A stretch of DNA of 64,000 bases from CAG-103 sp963627135 (GCA_963627135.1 CAVFZY010000010.1:124001-188000), one strand, 5' to 3'. Numbered from the stretch's first letter, positions 1 to 8,046 are shown. Numbers and translations are program-made. Notes: generated by a model not told the origin, from the letters alone.

Positions 1-30
1 CCGCACCGGAAACCGGTGCGGCGCTTTTTT
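1..30 (+). terminator. Intrinsic terminator at window edge
   Basis: Nine-base arms CCGCACCGG and CCGGTGCGG around an AAA loop are followed by a run of six T on the plus strand. It would end a plus-strand gene lying before the window. The T run overlaps the stop codon of the minus-strand TetR gene. Confidence 0.75.
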
Positions 31-607
31 ACTCCGTCATGCCGAGGATCTCATAGATATTCGAGCGCGAGAGCCACTGCAGCTCGCGGATAAAAACCTC
101 GTTCGGCTCCTGCATACCCTCGAGAAACCAGCCCTCGAGCATGCCCCAGAACGCGCGCGAATAGTACCGCCGCAGATACTTGCGGTCGAGCGCCGAGAGC
201 GCCACCTGCGTCTGGTGCTGCTGCTCATAGAGCGCGATGACCGACGTGACGAACCGATCCGTCGAGCGCTCATACAGCCGCTGCATCTGCGCCCAGAACG
301 CGGGGCCATAGCCGGAGTCCGTGATCGCGCGCAGGTAAAACGACTCGGCGCGCATCAGCTCCATGGCCTGATCCATCAGCCGCTGCCACGTAAACAGGTT
401 CGACTCCGCCGGCGGGGAAACACGCTCGAACGCGTCCGTATACATCCAGCCAAGCAGGTCGGCGATGCCGTGAAAATGATAGTAAAACGTCTTGCGGTTC
501 ACCCGCGCACGCGCGACGAGCTGCTGCACCGTGATGGTGTCGAGCGGCTGCTCGTGCATGAGCGCCTTGAGCGTGTCCGCCAGATGCTGCTGCGTGTAAT
601 TGGCCAT
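29..607 (-). CDS. TetR/AcrR family transcriptional regulator
   Basis: A 192-aa DNA-binding repressor of the TetR type. The N-terminus (MANYTQQHLADTLKALM...) carries the classic helix-turn-helix with the recognition-helix sequence VNRKTFYYHF at about residues 39-48; the rest is the helical ligand/dimerisation domain with TetR_C-like Trp and Tyr residues. The start is set at the ATG at 607 because GGAGGTG lies five bases before it, while the longer frame reads through its own promoter. It is divergent from the coiled-coil membrane protein at 745, and palindromes lie between them, so it probably controls itself and that neighbour. Family assignment is firm; the ligand is unknown. Confidence 0.9.
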   Translation of the reverse strand: MANYTQQHLADTLKALMHEQPLDTITVQQLVARARVNRKTFYYHFHGIADLLGWMYTDAFERVSPPAESNLFTWQRLMDQAMELMRAESFYLRAITDSGYGPAFWAQMQRLYERSTDRFVTSVIALYEQQHQTQVALSALDRKYLRRYYSRAFWGMLEGWFLEGMQEPNEVFIRELQWLSRSNIYEILGMTE

Positions 608-648
608 GGATGCACCTCCGGAAAATTTGCGCACAGACTGCACAGTGT

Positions 649-728
649 ACCGATTTCGGTCTATTATACACCTTCCTCCCATTTACAGCAACCCGTTTTG
701 GGCGTACATTCGTGTCAAAACCTGACAC
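649..728. promoter_or_regulatory. Divergent promoters and palindromic operators between tetR and the membrane protein gene
   Basis: Minus strand: TTGCTG (686-691), 17-bp spacer, TATAAT (663-668) for the TetR gene. Plus strand: TTTACA (682-687), 17-bp spacer, TACATT (705-710) for the gene at 745. Two inverted repeats sit near the predicted transcription starts: ACCGA-TT-TCGGT (649-660) and GTGTCA-N5-TGACAC (712-728). The overlapping promoters and palindromes are read directly; TetR binding there is inference. Confidence 0.6.
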
Positions 729-744
729 GGAAGGGGAAACCGTC

Positions 745-2199
745 ATGAAACGTACATTCCTGTGCATCTGCAGCGTGCTACTCATCTGCGCGTGCGTGCT
801 CGGCCTGTTTGCCGGCGTGCGCACCGTGCAGGACGTGCAGAACATCCAGGCGTACAAAAACGAGGCCGCGGCCACAGCGCGCGAGGGCATCGCGACGGCG
901 CGCGACGCGATCGCGCTGCTGCAGGAAAACCAGAGCGCGTATCTCGAGGGCGCGGCGACGTACGCCTCCGGCCTTGTGACGTACCGGAACGGCCGCGCGA
1001 CGCTGCAAAACGGCAAAGCCACCTATGCCGCCGGGCAGGCCGCACTCGCCGACGGCAAGGCCACCTACGCCGCCGGCCGGCAGACGCTGGCCGAAAATCA
1101 GGCGGCCTACGAAGCCGGCAAGGCGCTCATCGGCAAGATCGAGCCGCTCATGCCGTACGTGCAGGCCTACCAGCAGGCGCGGCACACGCTCTATGACATG
1201 GAGATGGGCATCCCGGGCATCAGCGACCTGACCGAGGCGCGCTACACGCTGCGCGCGGCCGTCGCGAATCTCGCAGCGCAGGCCTCGGCCGTCGCGTGGA
1301 TCAGCCAGCAGCTCGGCATGGATCTCGGGTCCGTGCTGCTGACCGACTACACGGACGAACAGATGATCTCGCTGGCGGACAACATCGTCTCGCTCTACGA
1401 GAAGGGGCTCGCGCAGATCCGGACATATGAGCAGGGGCAGGCCACGCTCGACGCAGCCGCCGAGACCATCGCGGAAAACGAGGGCAAGCTGCGCGACGCC
1501 AAGCAGCAGCTCGCCGCCGCGGAGGCGCAGCTGGCCAGCGGCGCGAACACACTCGCCGACGGCAAGGCGAAGCTGACCACGTTCGAGGACGGGCAGGCGC
1601 AGCTCACCGCCGGGCTGGAGCTGCTGCTCGAGGAGATGACGCCCTGCACCACACGCGGCGGCAAACAGGTCGTGCCGGGCCTGGCGGAACTGCTGGGCGC
1701 GGACTTCTCGCTCTGGGAGCTGGAAGACGACGGCAGCGTGCGCACCGTCAACGGCTGCGCGCTGCTGGATCTCGACAACTGCCTGCGCGTCTGTGACGAG
1801 GGCGAGCACTACCTCGACCTGCAGACGGCAGACATCAAGGGCGAGGTGATCCTGCGCATCGCGCTGGCCGCGCTCATGGCGCTCGCCGCCGTGGCGGGGC
1901 TGATCGCGGGCGTGTTCGGCCTGCTGGCCGGCATCCGCGCGCGCGGCAGGACCGGCTTTGTCCCCGGCGTGATCTGCGCCGCGCTGGCCGCCGCCGGGAA
2001 TATCACCGGCGCGATCACCGGCTACACCGATTACGCCTATGCCGTCCAGACCGTGACGGACGGCGTGGAAAGCTACACTTACTCCGGCGACCTGCAGTTC
2101 CGGGTGCTGCTGGCGCTGGGTATTGTGTCGATCCTCTTTGCGGTGATCGCGGGCGTGCTGCGCAAAGCACCCGCTCGCGAAACCGCGCCGAACGCTTAA
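745..2199 (+). CDS. Membrane-anchored coiled-coil protein with Gly-spaced repeats (YhgE/Pip-like architecture)
   Basis: A 484-aa protein of unknown function. Residues 5-25 form an N-terminal membrane anchor or signal. Two long stretches carry heptad-like repeats of the form LxxGxxxYxxG (for example residues 67-125 and about 270-325), typical of the extracytoplasmic stalks of YhgE/Pip-type proteins. Three hydrophobic helices end the protein (about 385-410, 420-440, 455-475). The start at 745 follows AAGGGGAAA. It stands alone, is divergent from a TetR regulator, and ends in a strong terminator. The architecture suggests a cell-envelope or export-related protein whose expression responds to the TetR ligand; that role is inferred from context only. 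Confidence 0.75.
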   Translation: MKRTFLCICSVLLICACVLGLFAGVRTVQDVQNIQAYKNEAAATAREGIATARDAIALLQENQSAYLEGAATYASGLVTYRNGRATLQNGKATYAAGQAALADGKATYAAGRQTLAENQAAYEAGKALIGKIEPLMPYVQAYQQARHTLYDMEMGIPGISDLTEARYTLRAAVANLAAQASAVAWISQQLGMDLGSVLLTDYTDEQMISLADNIVSLYEKGLAQIRTYEQGQATLDAAAETIAENEGKLRDAKQQLAAAEAQLASGANTLADGKAKLTTFEDGQAQLTAGLELLLEEMTPCTTRGGKQVVPGLAELLGADFSLWELEDDGSVRTVNGCALLDLDNCLRVCDEGEHYLDLQTADIKGEVILRIALAALMALAAVAGLIAGVFGLLAGIRARGRTGFVPGVICAALAAAGNITGAITGYTDYAYAVQTVTDGVESYTYSGDLQFRVLLALGIVSILFAVIAGVLRKAPARETAPNA

Positions 2200-2212
2200 C
2201 CGCCCGGAAACG

Positions 2213-2241
2213 AAAAAGCACCCCCGCATGGGGGTGCTTTT
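2213..2241. terminator. Bidirectional intrinsic terminator
   Basis: AAAAAGCACCCCC, loop GCAT, GGGGGTGCTTTT directly after the stop codon at 2199. The A and T flanks allow termination from either side. Confidence 0.85.
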
Positions 2242-2251
2242 CTGCTCGTCC

Positions 2252-2346
2252 AGAAGTCCGGTATGGACTTCCGGACTTCCAAGCCTTTCGGCGGCGATGG
2301 ATCCGATTCGAGGCGGGCCTTGCCCCCTCGAGCTCCCCTGCTGCTC
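2252..2346 (-). repeat. Hairpin plus isolated copy of the GC-rich 'B' repeat module
   Basis: GAAGTCC-GGTAT-GGACTTC (2253-2271) forms a small hairpin. From about 2282 to 2346 the sequence matches, in reverse orientation, the module seen beside the large repeat elements at 4491, 28301, 36839 and in the 55521 array (CGAGGCGGGCCTTGCCCC followed by CTCCCCTGCTGC). This copy has no palindromic partner element, so it is probably a degraded remnant. Confidence 0.6.
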
Positions 2347-2384
2347 TGTGCCCTTTACACATCTGCGCAGGTTTTCCTTGCCGC

Positions 2385-2411
2385 AAAAAGTGCCCCGTGG
2401 GGGTGCTTTTT
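2385..2411 (-). terminator. Terminator of the DUF554 gene
   Basis: AAAAAGTGCCCC and GGGGGTGCTTTTT pair with a two-base GT loop just downstream (minus strand) of the DUF554 stop codon. The T run exists on both strands. Confidence 0.75.
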
Positions 2412-2431
2412 CTATATTTAAATGGTATCGC

Positions 2432-3154
2432 TCAAAACCATGCGGCGATCTGCTGCCAGAGCGGCAGACCGACCAGCCAGCGGATGAGCGGCACGAACAG
2501 CAGCGCCGGCAGATAGTCCGCCACCTTGATCTTTGTGGCGCCGATCTGGTTGAGGCCGATGGCCGCCACGAGCAGGGAGCCCGCGCACGTGAGGTCCGCG
2601 ACCGTCGCCTCCGAGAGCAGCGGCGCAATGGCGCCGGCCAGCAGCGTGATGCCCCCCTCAAGCAGGAACGTCGGCAGCGCCGACAAAAGCACGCCGGTGC
2701 CGAGCGTCGTGGCGAGCATGGCCGAAAAGACCGCATCAATGACCGCTTTCGTAAACAGGATGCCGTTGTCGCCGCGGATGCCGGCATCGAGTGAGCCGTT
2801 GACGCCCATCGCCCCGACACAAAACAGCAGGCTCGCCGTGACGAGGCCCTCGGCCAGCGACGGGCCGCCCTCGTGCCGGTGGACGCGCGCCTCGACCCAG
2901 ATGCCGAGGCGATGGGTCGCCCCGTCGATGTTCAGCAGCGCGCCCGCGGCCGCACCGAGCGCCACGGACACAATGACGACGAGGATGCTCTGACACTCCA
3001 GCGCACCCGAGATGCCGATATACAGCACGCACAGCCCAAGGCCGATCGTGACGGTCTTGCTCACGCGCTCGGGGATGCCTCTCTTCAACAGAAGGCCGAT
3101 CGCCCCGCCGGCCACGATGCCTGCCGCATTGACAATGGCGCCTGTCATGCTCAT
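2432..3154 (-). CDS. DUF554 family integral membrane protein
   Basis: A 240-aa polytopic membrane protein of the DUF554 (YdfK-like) family. About seven hydrophobic helices are visible. Family-like features are the glycine-rich first helix (MTGAIVNAAGIVAGGAIG), the LGLCVLYIGISGAL helix, and the GAMGVNGSLDAGIRGDN loop. The start is placed at the ATG at 3154 (MSMTGAIVN) because AAGGAG lies about ten bases upstream; an ATG six bases further in is possible. No substrate is established for the family, although a small-molecule transport role is often suggested. It is transcribed alone and is bounded by a terminator. Confidence 0.88.
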   Translation of the reverse strand: MSMTGAIVNAAGIVAGGAIGLLLKRGIPERVSKTVTIGLGLCVLYIGISGALECQSILVVIVSVALGAAAGALLNIDGATHRLGIWVEARVHRHEGGPSLAEGLVTASLLFCVGAMGVNGSLDAGIRGDNGILFTKAVIDAVFSAMLATTLGTGVLLSALPTFLLEGGITLLAGAIAPLLSEATVADLTCAGSLLVAAIGLNQIGATKIKVADYLPALLFVPLIRWLVGLPLWQQIAAWF

Positions 3155-3286
3155 GAATGATCCGCTCCTTCCCGCCGCGTCCGCCATATTTAAATAAGGT
3201 ATCCCCCCCGGACACGGCGCGCCATGCATGTACCGCTCTACGATAGCACAACCGCCCGGCGGTGTAAACACCCAAATGCGGCAGAT

Positions 3287-4159
3287 TCAGCCGCGCGGCG
3301 CGGGCCTGGACGCCTTGAGCTCGCTCAAAAACAGCTGCCCGGCGGTGGACAGGCCAGTCTTTTGCTTATAGACGACGCCGATGGTGCGCTGCAGCTCCGG
3401 AGAGAGCCGGCGCGCGGTGATGCGCTGGCCGCTGTGGCGCAGCACGGCCTCCGGCAGGATGGACACGCCGAGCCGGCTCTCGACCATGTTCAGGATCGTG
3501 TAATCGTCGGCCACGCGGTACTGCACGTCGATCTGCGGGTGGCGCGCGAGCAGCTCGCGGATGCAGCCGCCGCCGCGCCCCTCCTCGAGGAGGATGAAGG
3601 GCTCGGCCGCCAGCTCATCGACCTGGATGAAGATGTTCTCTCCCAGCGGATGGCCCTCGGGCAGGACGGCGAGCATGGTGTCGCGGTAGATCGGCTCGCA
3701 GGCGAACGGCGTCGCGCGCGACATGTCCGTGAAGCCGAAGTCGACCACGCCCTCGCGCACCCAGTCCTCAATCTCATAATACAGGCCCTGATAGAGCTCG
3801 AAGCGGATGCCGCTGTGCTGGCTTCGGAAGCGCTCCATGGCCGGCGGCAGCAGGAAGCTCGACACGCTCGTGAACGTGCCGAGGCGGATCGTGCCCTGCT
3901 CCAGCCCGCTGAAGCCCGCCGCCTGCGACTGGAGCATGCGGTAGGCGTTGACCGTGTCGCGGATGTACGGCAGCAGGTGGCGGCCCTCGTAGGTGAGCGC
4001 CACGCCCGAGCGCGAACGCACCAGCAGCGTCACGCCCAGCTCCTCCTCCAGCGACTTGATCATCTGGCTGACGGCCGACTGCGTGTAGCCGAGATCGCGC
4101 GCCGCGTCCGAAAAACTGTTGCGCTCAAAAACCTTCAGGAAGGCGATGTATCGGTTCAT
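3287..4159 (-). CDS. LysR family transcriptional regulator
   Basis: A 290-aa LysR-type regulator. The N-terminal winged helix-turn-helix (residues 1-60, with FSDAARDLGYTQSAVSQMI) is followed by a periplasmic-binding-protein-like effector domain (about 88-285) containing IRLGTFTSVSSFLLPP. The ATG at 4159 follows GAGG; a GTG six bases earlier is less likely. The upstream region 4166-4240 is AT-rich with T-N11-A-like elements, suitable for autoregulation. The usual divergent target gene is absent: the plus-strand promoter on that side drives only a short candidate RNA. Targets and effector are unknown. Confidence 0.9.
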   Translation of the reverse strand: MNRYIAFLKVFERNSFSDAARDLGYTQSAVSQMIKSLEEELGVTLLVRSRSGVALTYEGRHLLPYIRDTVNAYRMLQSQAAGFSGLEQGTIRLGTFTSVSSFLLPPAMERFRSQHSGIRFELYQGLYYEIEDWVREGVVDFGFTDMSRATPFACEPIYRDTMLAVLPEGHPLGENIFIQVDELAAEPFILLEEGRGGGCIRELLARHPQIDVQYRVADDYTILNMVESRLGVSILPEAVLRHSGQRITARRLSPELQRTIGVVYKQKTGLSTAGQLFLSELKASRPAPRG

Positions 4160-4208
4160 AAGCACCTCACAAATCAGAAACGCTAATTTAATTATCAGAA
4201 ATATTTGC

Positions 4209-4237
4209 TTTACTTATTCATAAAGGCATTATATAAT
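4209..4237 (+). promoter_or_regulatory. Sigma-A-like promoter of the candidate small RNA
   Basis: TTTACT (4209-4214), 17-bp spacer, perfect TATAAT (4232-4237). It points away from the LysR gene toward a region without a credible coding sequence that ends in a strong terminator at 4413. Confidence 0.6.
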
Positions 4238-4243
4238 AGGCAC

Positions 4244-4413
4244 TGTCAGATAGCAAGCGGGAATTTTCGTGACCGCACACGAATCTCTCCGCCGCTGACT
4301 GGACACGCAATTTTCCCCCCAAGCAACATGATAATTCCTTTTTCCAACTCCATTTCTCCTATGGAAACGTCCCTGCCGGTTTGTCCGTTCCGGCAGGGAC
4401 GTTTTCCGTTTTT
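4244..4413 (+). ncRNA. Candidate structured small RNA (about 170 nt)
   Basis: The interval runs from a consensus promoter to a terminator and holds no ORF with a ribosome binding site. It can fold into a nested stem: GTCAG (4245-4249) with CTGAC (4295-4299), GCGG (4257-4260) with CCGC (4289-4292), and TTCGTG (4266-4271) with CACGAA (4278-4283). A second hairpin is TCCAT/ATGGA near 4348-4365. The terminator has 15-bp arms (about 4367-4381 and 4390-4404) followed by T runs. I do not recognise an Rfam family: there is no T-box motif, and no closing stem like that of 6S RNA is obvious. It could also be a riboswitch whose downstream gene was lost. Confidence 0.45.
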
Positions 4414-4490
4414 GCGTGGGGGTGAATGATCGAGGTTTTGAAATCCGTCTCCCGGATGGGAGACGAGCCGGCTTCTCTTCCGGCTTCTGC

Positions 4491-5370
4491 GCAGCAGGGG
4501 AGCCCGAGGGGGCAAGGCCCGCCTCGGATGAGATCATGCATCGCCCTCCGGCGATGCCTTCCCCTTGAGGGGAAGGTGGCACGGCGGCACGCCGTGACGG
4601 ATGAGGTGTCGTTGGATATGCGGCGCGTGACCGGAGCCGCTGGAAGTAACCGCAGTATTTCCACCTCATCCGCCGAACAAAGCTCGCCACCTTCTCCTCG
4701 AGGAGAAGGCCAGGGTGCGAGTCGAACGCACGGCGCGTGACCGGAGCCGCTGGAAGTAACCGCAGTATTTCCACCTCATCCGCCGAACAAAGCTCGCCAC
4801 CTTCTCCTCGAGGAGAAGGCCAGGGTGCGAGTCGAACGCACGGCGCGTGACCGGAGCCGCTGGAAGTAACCGCAGTATTTCCACCTCATCCGCCGAACAA
4901 AGCTCGCCACCTTCTCCTCGAGGAGAAGGCCAGGGTGCGAGTCGAACGCACGGCGCGTGACCGGAGCCGCCGGAGATAGCCGAAGCATTTCCACCTCATC
5001 CGCCGAGCAAAGCTCGGCACCTTCTCCTCGAGGAGAAGGCCAGGGTGCGAATCGGACGCACGGCGCGTGACCGGAGCCGCTGGAGATAGCCGAAGCATTT
5101 CCACCTCATCCGCCGAGCAAAGCTCGCCACCTTCTTCTCGAGGAGAAGGCTAGGGTGCGAGTCGAACGCACGGCGCGTGACCGGAGCCGCTGGAGATAGC
5201 CGAAGCATTTCCACCTCATCCGGCGAGCAAAGCTCGCCACCTTCTCCTCGAGGAGAAGGCTAGGGTGCGAATCAGACGCACGGCGCGTGACCGGAGCCGC
5301 TGGAAGTAACCGCAGCATTTCCACCTCATCCGCCGAACAAAGCTCGGCACCTTCTCCTCGAGGAGAAGGC
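4491..5370 (+). repeat. Composite hairpin-repeat element with a seven-copy 110-bp tandem array
   Basis: The B module (4491-4556) leads into the palindrome CCTTCCCCTTGAGGGGAAGG (4557-4576), the hairpin CACGGCGGCACGCCGTG and the GGATGAGGTG arm. From 4621 a 110-bp unit repeats with starts at 4621, 4731, 4841, 4951, 5061, 5171 and 5281. Each unit contains CCACCTCATCC, a GGCGAGCAAAGCTCGCC-type hairpin and CCTTCTCCTCGAGGAGAAGG. Units differ by few bases. Short minus-strand ORFs of 72 codons recur through the array but have no start signals. Confidence 0.9.
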
Positions 5371-5424
5371 ATCGCCACACGGCATTGCGGCCGCAAAGAA
5401 GAAACGATCACGCCGCCGCAGACA

Positions 5425-5458
5425 AAGCAGCCCTCCCGAATCGGGAGGGCTGCTGCTT
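5425..5458. terminator. Bidirectional terminator between repeat array and TIR gene
   Basis: AAGCAGCCCTCCCG, AA, TCGGGAGGGCTGCTGCTT. It lies downstream of the minus-strand TIR-LRR gene and would also stop transcription leaving the repeat array. Confidence 0.75.
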
Positions 5459-5548
5459 CTCTATGCTTTTTTCATCCATCCGCGCGCACATCCATTTCTG
5501 CGCTCGCGCAGAGCCGCGGCAATGCTGGAGCATTGCCTGCCCCGGCGG

Positions 5549-7138
5549 TCAGTCCACGACCGTGACAACGGCGGTGGTGGCCGCAGCGATGGCATCCGCC
5601 TGCAGGGCGTCGGTCGTGACGGTCTGCAGCGGCAGACCGCCGAGCGCCGACCAGTCCAGCGACCCGGAGACCCCGCGCACCGTCAGCTCCGTGAGCCCGG
5701 TGAAGCGGTCGAGCCCGGTCAGGTCGTCCAGCTCGCAATCGGTGAGCGAGAGCGCCGTGAGCGCCTGCTCGCGGTCAAAGCTGCGGAAGAACTCGCCGCG
5801 CAGGTCGCACCCCACCAGCGTCAGGCGCGTGAGCGAGGACTTGTGCAGCACGATGCGCAGCTCGCGGCGCGTGCAGTGCGAGAGCGTGACGTCCTGCAGC
5901 TTGGTGAGCGCGCGCAGCTCGGACAGGTCCGACACGTTCGCGCCGTTGAGGCTCAGGGCGCGCACGTTCAGGCAGCGGCCGAGGCCGGTCAGGTCGGTGA
6001 TGGCGTTGCCGTCGGCCGTGAGGGCCGTGAGCTTCGGCAGCTGCTCGATGCCCGTCAGGCTCGTGAGCCGGTTGGCGCTGACGTCGAACATCTCCACGCC
6101 GCAGGCGGGCAGGCTCTCAAGCGAGGTCAGCGACTGGAACTGCACCGTGACCACCGTCAGGCTCGGGAAATACGCGAGGTCGGACAGGTCGCGGATGTCG
6201 CCGCGCCGCACGGTGACGGTTTGGCCGGAGGGGTCGACCATCTCCGCCGTCTCGACGCCGGCGGCCGCCGCGCCCACGCCCTGCTGCGGGGCGGCGAACC
6301 AGTACCGGTCGCCGCAGACGTACAGCGCCGTGAGGCCCTTGAGGTCCGCGACCGTCAGCTCGCCTGTGGGCTTGCCGGCATAGTCGCGCGCGGCCTGCTC
6401 GAGCAGCGGGTTCTGGAACTGGGCCACCGTGTCGTCCGCGAGCGTCTGCACCGCGACGGTCCTGGCCGTGAAGCGGTAGAGCAGGCCCGTGAAGTGGCCG
6501 ACGATGCCGGCCGCGATCAGGCAACCGACGAGCACAATGGCGATGATCGCCGCCGCGAGGCCGCGGCGCTTTTTCTTCGGCCGCGCAGGCTTCGGCGCCT
6601 TGGGCTGTTTTTCACGCTTGGCGCGGGGCTTTTTCTCTTTTTCTTTTTTCTCGGGCGCGGGTGCGGGCACCGGGACATCCGGCAGCTCCGGCGCTTCGCC
6701 GGCGAATTTCGCCGCATCGAGCAGCTCGGCCGAGAAGAGCTTGTCGTAGAAATACTCCTCGCTCGGGTAGGTGTACTTCATGAGCGCGAAGAGGTTGCCG
6801 ATCTGCATCTCCATGCCGGGGGAGAGCTCCGTCCGCTCGAGGTAGACGTTGATGACCGGCTTGCGCTTGGTCAGGGCATAGTGCATCTCCTTGCGGCAGT
6901 TGTCCGAGCGCAGGTACGCCGGGGACAAAAACGCCAGCACGAGCTGCGCGCGCTCGAGATGCGACGCGATGCTCTCCGGCCACTCGCTGCCGGCCTCGAT
7001 GCCCTCATCGTACCAGACGCGAAAGCCGCGCGACTGCAGCGTGCTGATGATCTCCAGCACGGCCGCGTCGTCCCTGTGCGCGTAGCTGACGAAGATATAC
7101 GGCAAAGTGCCCTCATAGGGGTGAAGAAGTGTTTTCAA
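5549..7138 (-). CDS. TIR-domain, single-pass membrane protein with C-terminal leucine-rich repeats
   Basis: A 529-aa protein. Residues 1-135 form a TIR (TIR_2-type) domain: YIFVSYAHRDD strand, GFRVWYDEGI, and the motif SPAYLRSDNCRKEM, in which Glu84 occupies the position of the NADase catalytic glutamate. A Pro/Lys-rich charged linker (150-192) leads to one hydrophobic helix (about 194-216). Residues 240-529 hold degenerate leucine-rich repeats such as LTSLTGIEQLPKLTALTADGNAITDLTGL. This places TIR inside and LRR outside, like a Toll-like receptor in reverse order. The start is a TTG at 7138, supported by GGAGG seven bases upstream. Base composition matches the neighbours. It may act in defence or signalling; no partner effector is adjacent. 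Confidence 0.85.
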   Translation of the reverse strand: MKTLLHPYEGTLPYIFVSYAHRDDAAVLEIISTLQSRGFRVWYDEGIEAGSEWPESIASHLERAQLVLAFLSPAYLRSDNCRKEMHYALTKRKPVINVYLERTELSPGMEMQIGNLFALMKYTYPSEEYFYDKLFSAELLDAAKFAGEAPELPDVPVPAPAPEKKEKEKKPRAKREKQPKAPKPARPKKKRRGLAAAIIAIVLVGCLIAAGIVGHFTGLLYRFTARTVAVQTLADDTVAQFQNPLLEQAARDYAGKPTGELTVADLKGLTALYVCGDRYWFAAPQQGVGAAAAGVETAEMVDPSGQTVTVRRGDIRDLSDLAYFPSLTVVTVQFQSLTSLESLPACGVEMFDVSANRLTSLTGIEQLPKLTALTADGNAITDLTGLGRCLNVRALSLNGANVSDLSELRALTKLQDVTLSHCTRRELRIVLHKSSLTRLTLVGCDLRGEFFRSFDREQALTALSLTDCELDDLTGLDRFTGLTELTVRGVSGSLDWSALGGLPLQTVTTDALQADAIAAATTAVVTVVD

Positions 7139-7188
7139 GGAACCACCTCCGGAAAAGGTTCAAAAATCAACGGGATTCTGTTAGTGTA

Positions 7189-8046
7189 TCACACACATTC
7201 GTGCCCGGCAAGGGCTTTGAGCCCGGCAAGGTAGGCATACGGCACGCGCAGCCCGCCCCGGCCGGAGCCGAGGGCGATGTCCGGCTTGCGCAGGCCGTGA
7301 TAGTCCGAGCCGCCGGAGGGCGCGAGGCCGAAGCGCTCGGCCAGCGCCTGCGCCGCCGCCGTCTGCGCGGGCGTGTAGGTCGTGTAGCGCACCTCGACGC
7401 CGAGGGCCCCGGCGTCCGCCGCCGCGGCGAGCATGGCGGCGCGCTGCGCATCGTCAAAGCGGTACTTGAAGATGTGCGCCACGACCGGCACGCCGCCCGC
7501 CGCACGCAGGGCGCGGATGAAATCCGCGAGCGGGATGTTGTAGCGTGGGACGTAAAATGCCTTTCCCCGGCCGAGCAGGCCGCGCATGGCGTCGGGCACC
7601 GACGCGATGCACCCGCGCTGCACGAGCAGCGCCGCGATGTGCGGCCGGCCGAGCACCGTCTGCCCCGGGAAGGCCGCGTGCAGGTCGGCCATCGTGATGG
7701 GGTAGCCCGCGTCGTGCAGGCGCTGCACCATCGTTTCGTTGCGGGCATTGCGCTCGTCGGTCGCGCGGGTCATGAGCGCGCGCAGCGCGGCGTTGCCCGT
7801 GTCCATGAAGTAGCCGAGCAGGTGCACCTCCTCGCCGCCCCAGACGGTGGACAGCTCCACGCCGGGCACGACCTCGATGCCGCACCGCTGCCCCGCCGCG
7901 AGGGCTTCGGGCAGGCCGGCGAACGTGTCATGGTCCGTGACGGCCACGGCCCGCAGGCCGAGCGCCGCCGCCTTGCGCACCACGGCGGCCGGCGCGTCCG
8001 ACCCGTCGGACGCGAGCGTGTGCGTGTGCAGGTCAATCCGCTCCAT
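7189..8046 (-). CDS. PHP domain-containing metal-dependent phosphoesterase
   Basis: A 285-aa PHP-family hydrolase. The N-terminal HTHTLASDGS motif, VTDHDT, the EVVPGVELS strand and the late GSDYHG motif supply the His/Asp metal ligands of the PHP fold. Relatives include the YciV/RNase AM 5'-3' exonuclease and 3',5'-nucleoside bisphosphate phosphatase, so a role on nucleotide or RNA 5' ends is plausible. The ATG at 8046 is chosen because GGAGGTGCG precedes it directly; the start overlaps the end of the thiamine pyrophosphokinase gene by 14 bases, implying translational coupling. Confidence 0.87.
   Translation of the reverse strand: MERIDLHTHTLASDGSDAPAAVVRKAAALGLRAVAVTDHDTFAGLPEALAAGQRCGIEVVPGVELSTVWGGEEVHLLGYFMDTGNAALRALMTRATDERNARNETMVQRLHDAGYPITMADLHAAFPGQTVLGRPHIAALLVQRGCIASVPDAMRGLLGRGKAFYVPRYNIPLADFIRALRAAGGVPVVAHIFKYRFDDAQRAAMLAAAADAGALGVEVRYTTYTPAQTAAAQALAERFGLAPSGGSDYHGLRKPDIALGSGRGGLRVPYAYLAGLKALAGHECV

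Noticed and set aside
4205..4429. 74-codon ORF over the candidate small RNA
   Set aside because: No ribosome site, it runs through the terminator hairpin, and its composition is unlike the genes around it.
4621..5370. Possible CRISPR array
   Set aside because: The repeats are 110 bp long and contiguous, without unique spacers between constant short repeats, and no cas genes are near.
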